64,000 nucleotides of DNA from SP197 sp965242595 (GTDB lineage: Bacteria > Pseudomonadota > Alphaproteobacteria > SP197), in contig OZ251464.1 in assembly GCA_965242595.1 (NCBI GenBank), forward strand, positions 2,666,001 through 2,730,000. The letters run 5' to 3'. Position 1 is the first letter of the stretch; every line of letters begins with the position of its first letter. Made by a program: the position numbers and the translations under genes. This document shows positions 63,759 through 64,000 of the stretch, in pieces. Below the pieces are notes generated by a model. It ran no database searches. It was not told the DNA's origin and saw only the letters and a program-made list of their open reading frames with translations.

Positions 63759-64000
63759 TCACCCCACCGCCTCGGTGAGCGCGTCGATCTCCCTCACGAT
63801 CTCGCCCTCGACGCCCCGCAGCTCCTCCAGGATTTCCAGAGGGTCGCGGTGCACCACCCTGGCGCGCTGGGCGGGGCGGTGGCGGGGGGCGCCGAGGTTG
63901 AAGTCGTCGGCACGGATGGCGTCGGCCGTGGCGAACCACCACCTCTCCGTCCACTCGGCATCCTGGTCGCGAGTCTGCCACGCCTGCCATTTCGATTCGC
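63759..64000 (-). CDS. hsdM: type I restriction-modification methyltransferase subunit, C-terminal end
   Basis: Only the last 80 codons lie in the window; the gene continues past the right edge. They read RWWFATADAIRADDFNLGAP then RHRPAQRARVVHRDPLEILE and ELRGVEGEIVREIDALTEAV. The WxxxxxxxIxxxDFNLxxxRYxP and xxxDPxEILxEL pattern is the usual C-terminus of N-6 DNA methylase HsdM. It is the first visible gene of the minus-strand restriction operon. Whether hsdR lies beyond cannot be seen. Confidence 0.75.
   Translation of the reverse strand, partial: ESKWQAWQTRDQDAEWTERWWFATADAIRADDFNLGAPRHRPAQRARVVHRDPLEILEELRGVEGEIVREIDALTEAVG

Overview
This is a high-GC (roughly two-thirds G+C by eye) chromosomal segment of an alphaproteobacterium, most likely a Rhodospirillales-type organism. 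Pointers are the complete aapJQMP general L-amino-acid transporter, a 334-residue alphaproteobacterial-style porin, CarD, the rph-rdgB-hemW order, and the yraN / BON lipoprotein / gshB / LpoA-like block. Genes are tightly packed. At least sixteen neighbouring pairs overlap by exactly four bases (ATGA or GTGA), so operons and translational coupling are the rule here. No rRNA, tRNA, CRISPR array or transposase was recognised.

Layout. 0-7.8 kb: a partial GlxB-type amidotransferase, a decayed gene, an HlyD-type adaptor, an operon of two sulfotransferases with yggS and trpS, and a porin with a perfect palindrome upstream and a clear terminator. 7.9-16.7 kb: meaB, a glycosyltransferase with a cupin, an unknown periplasmic protein, and aapJQMP with a strong hairpin between the binding-protein gene and the permeases. 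16.7-18.85 kb: a lower-GC gene graveyard with a small hypothetical gene, a Sel1-repeat pseudogene, an N-terminally truncated DUF429 gene and a vapBC remnant. 18.9-24.5 kb: acs, a thioesterase, carD, a metallophosphoesterase-like protein with altered metal sites, and an M20 hydrolase.

24.6-32.7 kb is a polysaccharide-type cluster: three coupled glycosyltransferases and a histidine phosphatase, divergent from an 883-codon ABC exporter whose nucleotide-binding domain is interrupted, internally repetitive and catalytically eroded. A cyclic-nucleotide-binding protein and a small methyltransferase follow. 32.8-34.2 kb holds a compact three-gene solitary DNA-methyltransferase module. 34.3-40.2 kb is housekeeping (gshB, BON lipoprotein, yraN, LpoA-like, hemW with a frameshift, rdgB, rph). 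40.3-49 kb has another glycosyltransferase, a deacetylase-like protein and a four-gene oligopeptide-type ABC importer operon. 49-50.8 kb encodes an ankyrin protein with fifteen near-identical 102-bp repeats. 50.8-55.6 kb has a class III cyclase, a methyltransferase and an MBL-fold hydrolase in one operon, then pyrE and a response regulator lacking the usual acidic pair.

55.9-64 kb is a defence island. On the + strand lies the most interesting unit of the window: a 713-codon protein with two separate GHKL ATPase modules plus a histidine-kinase-like phosphoacceptor region, a single-domain receiver with all phosphorylation residues, and a PIN-domain nuclease without an antitoxin, all overlapping. 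It looks like a phosphorelay wired to a toxin-type RNase, with a predicted CTG start whose Shine-Dalgarno can be masked by an upstream anti-SD. Convergent to it lies a restriction-modification operon: partial hsdM, an HD phosphohydrolase, a YwgA-like protein, hsdS, vsr and a C5-cytosine methyltransferase with an unusual SPEC catalytic motif.
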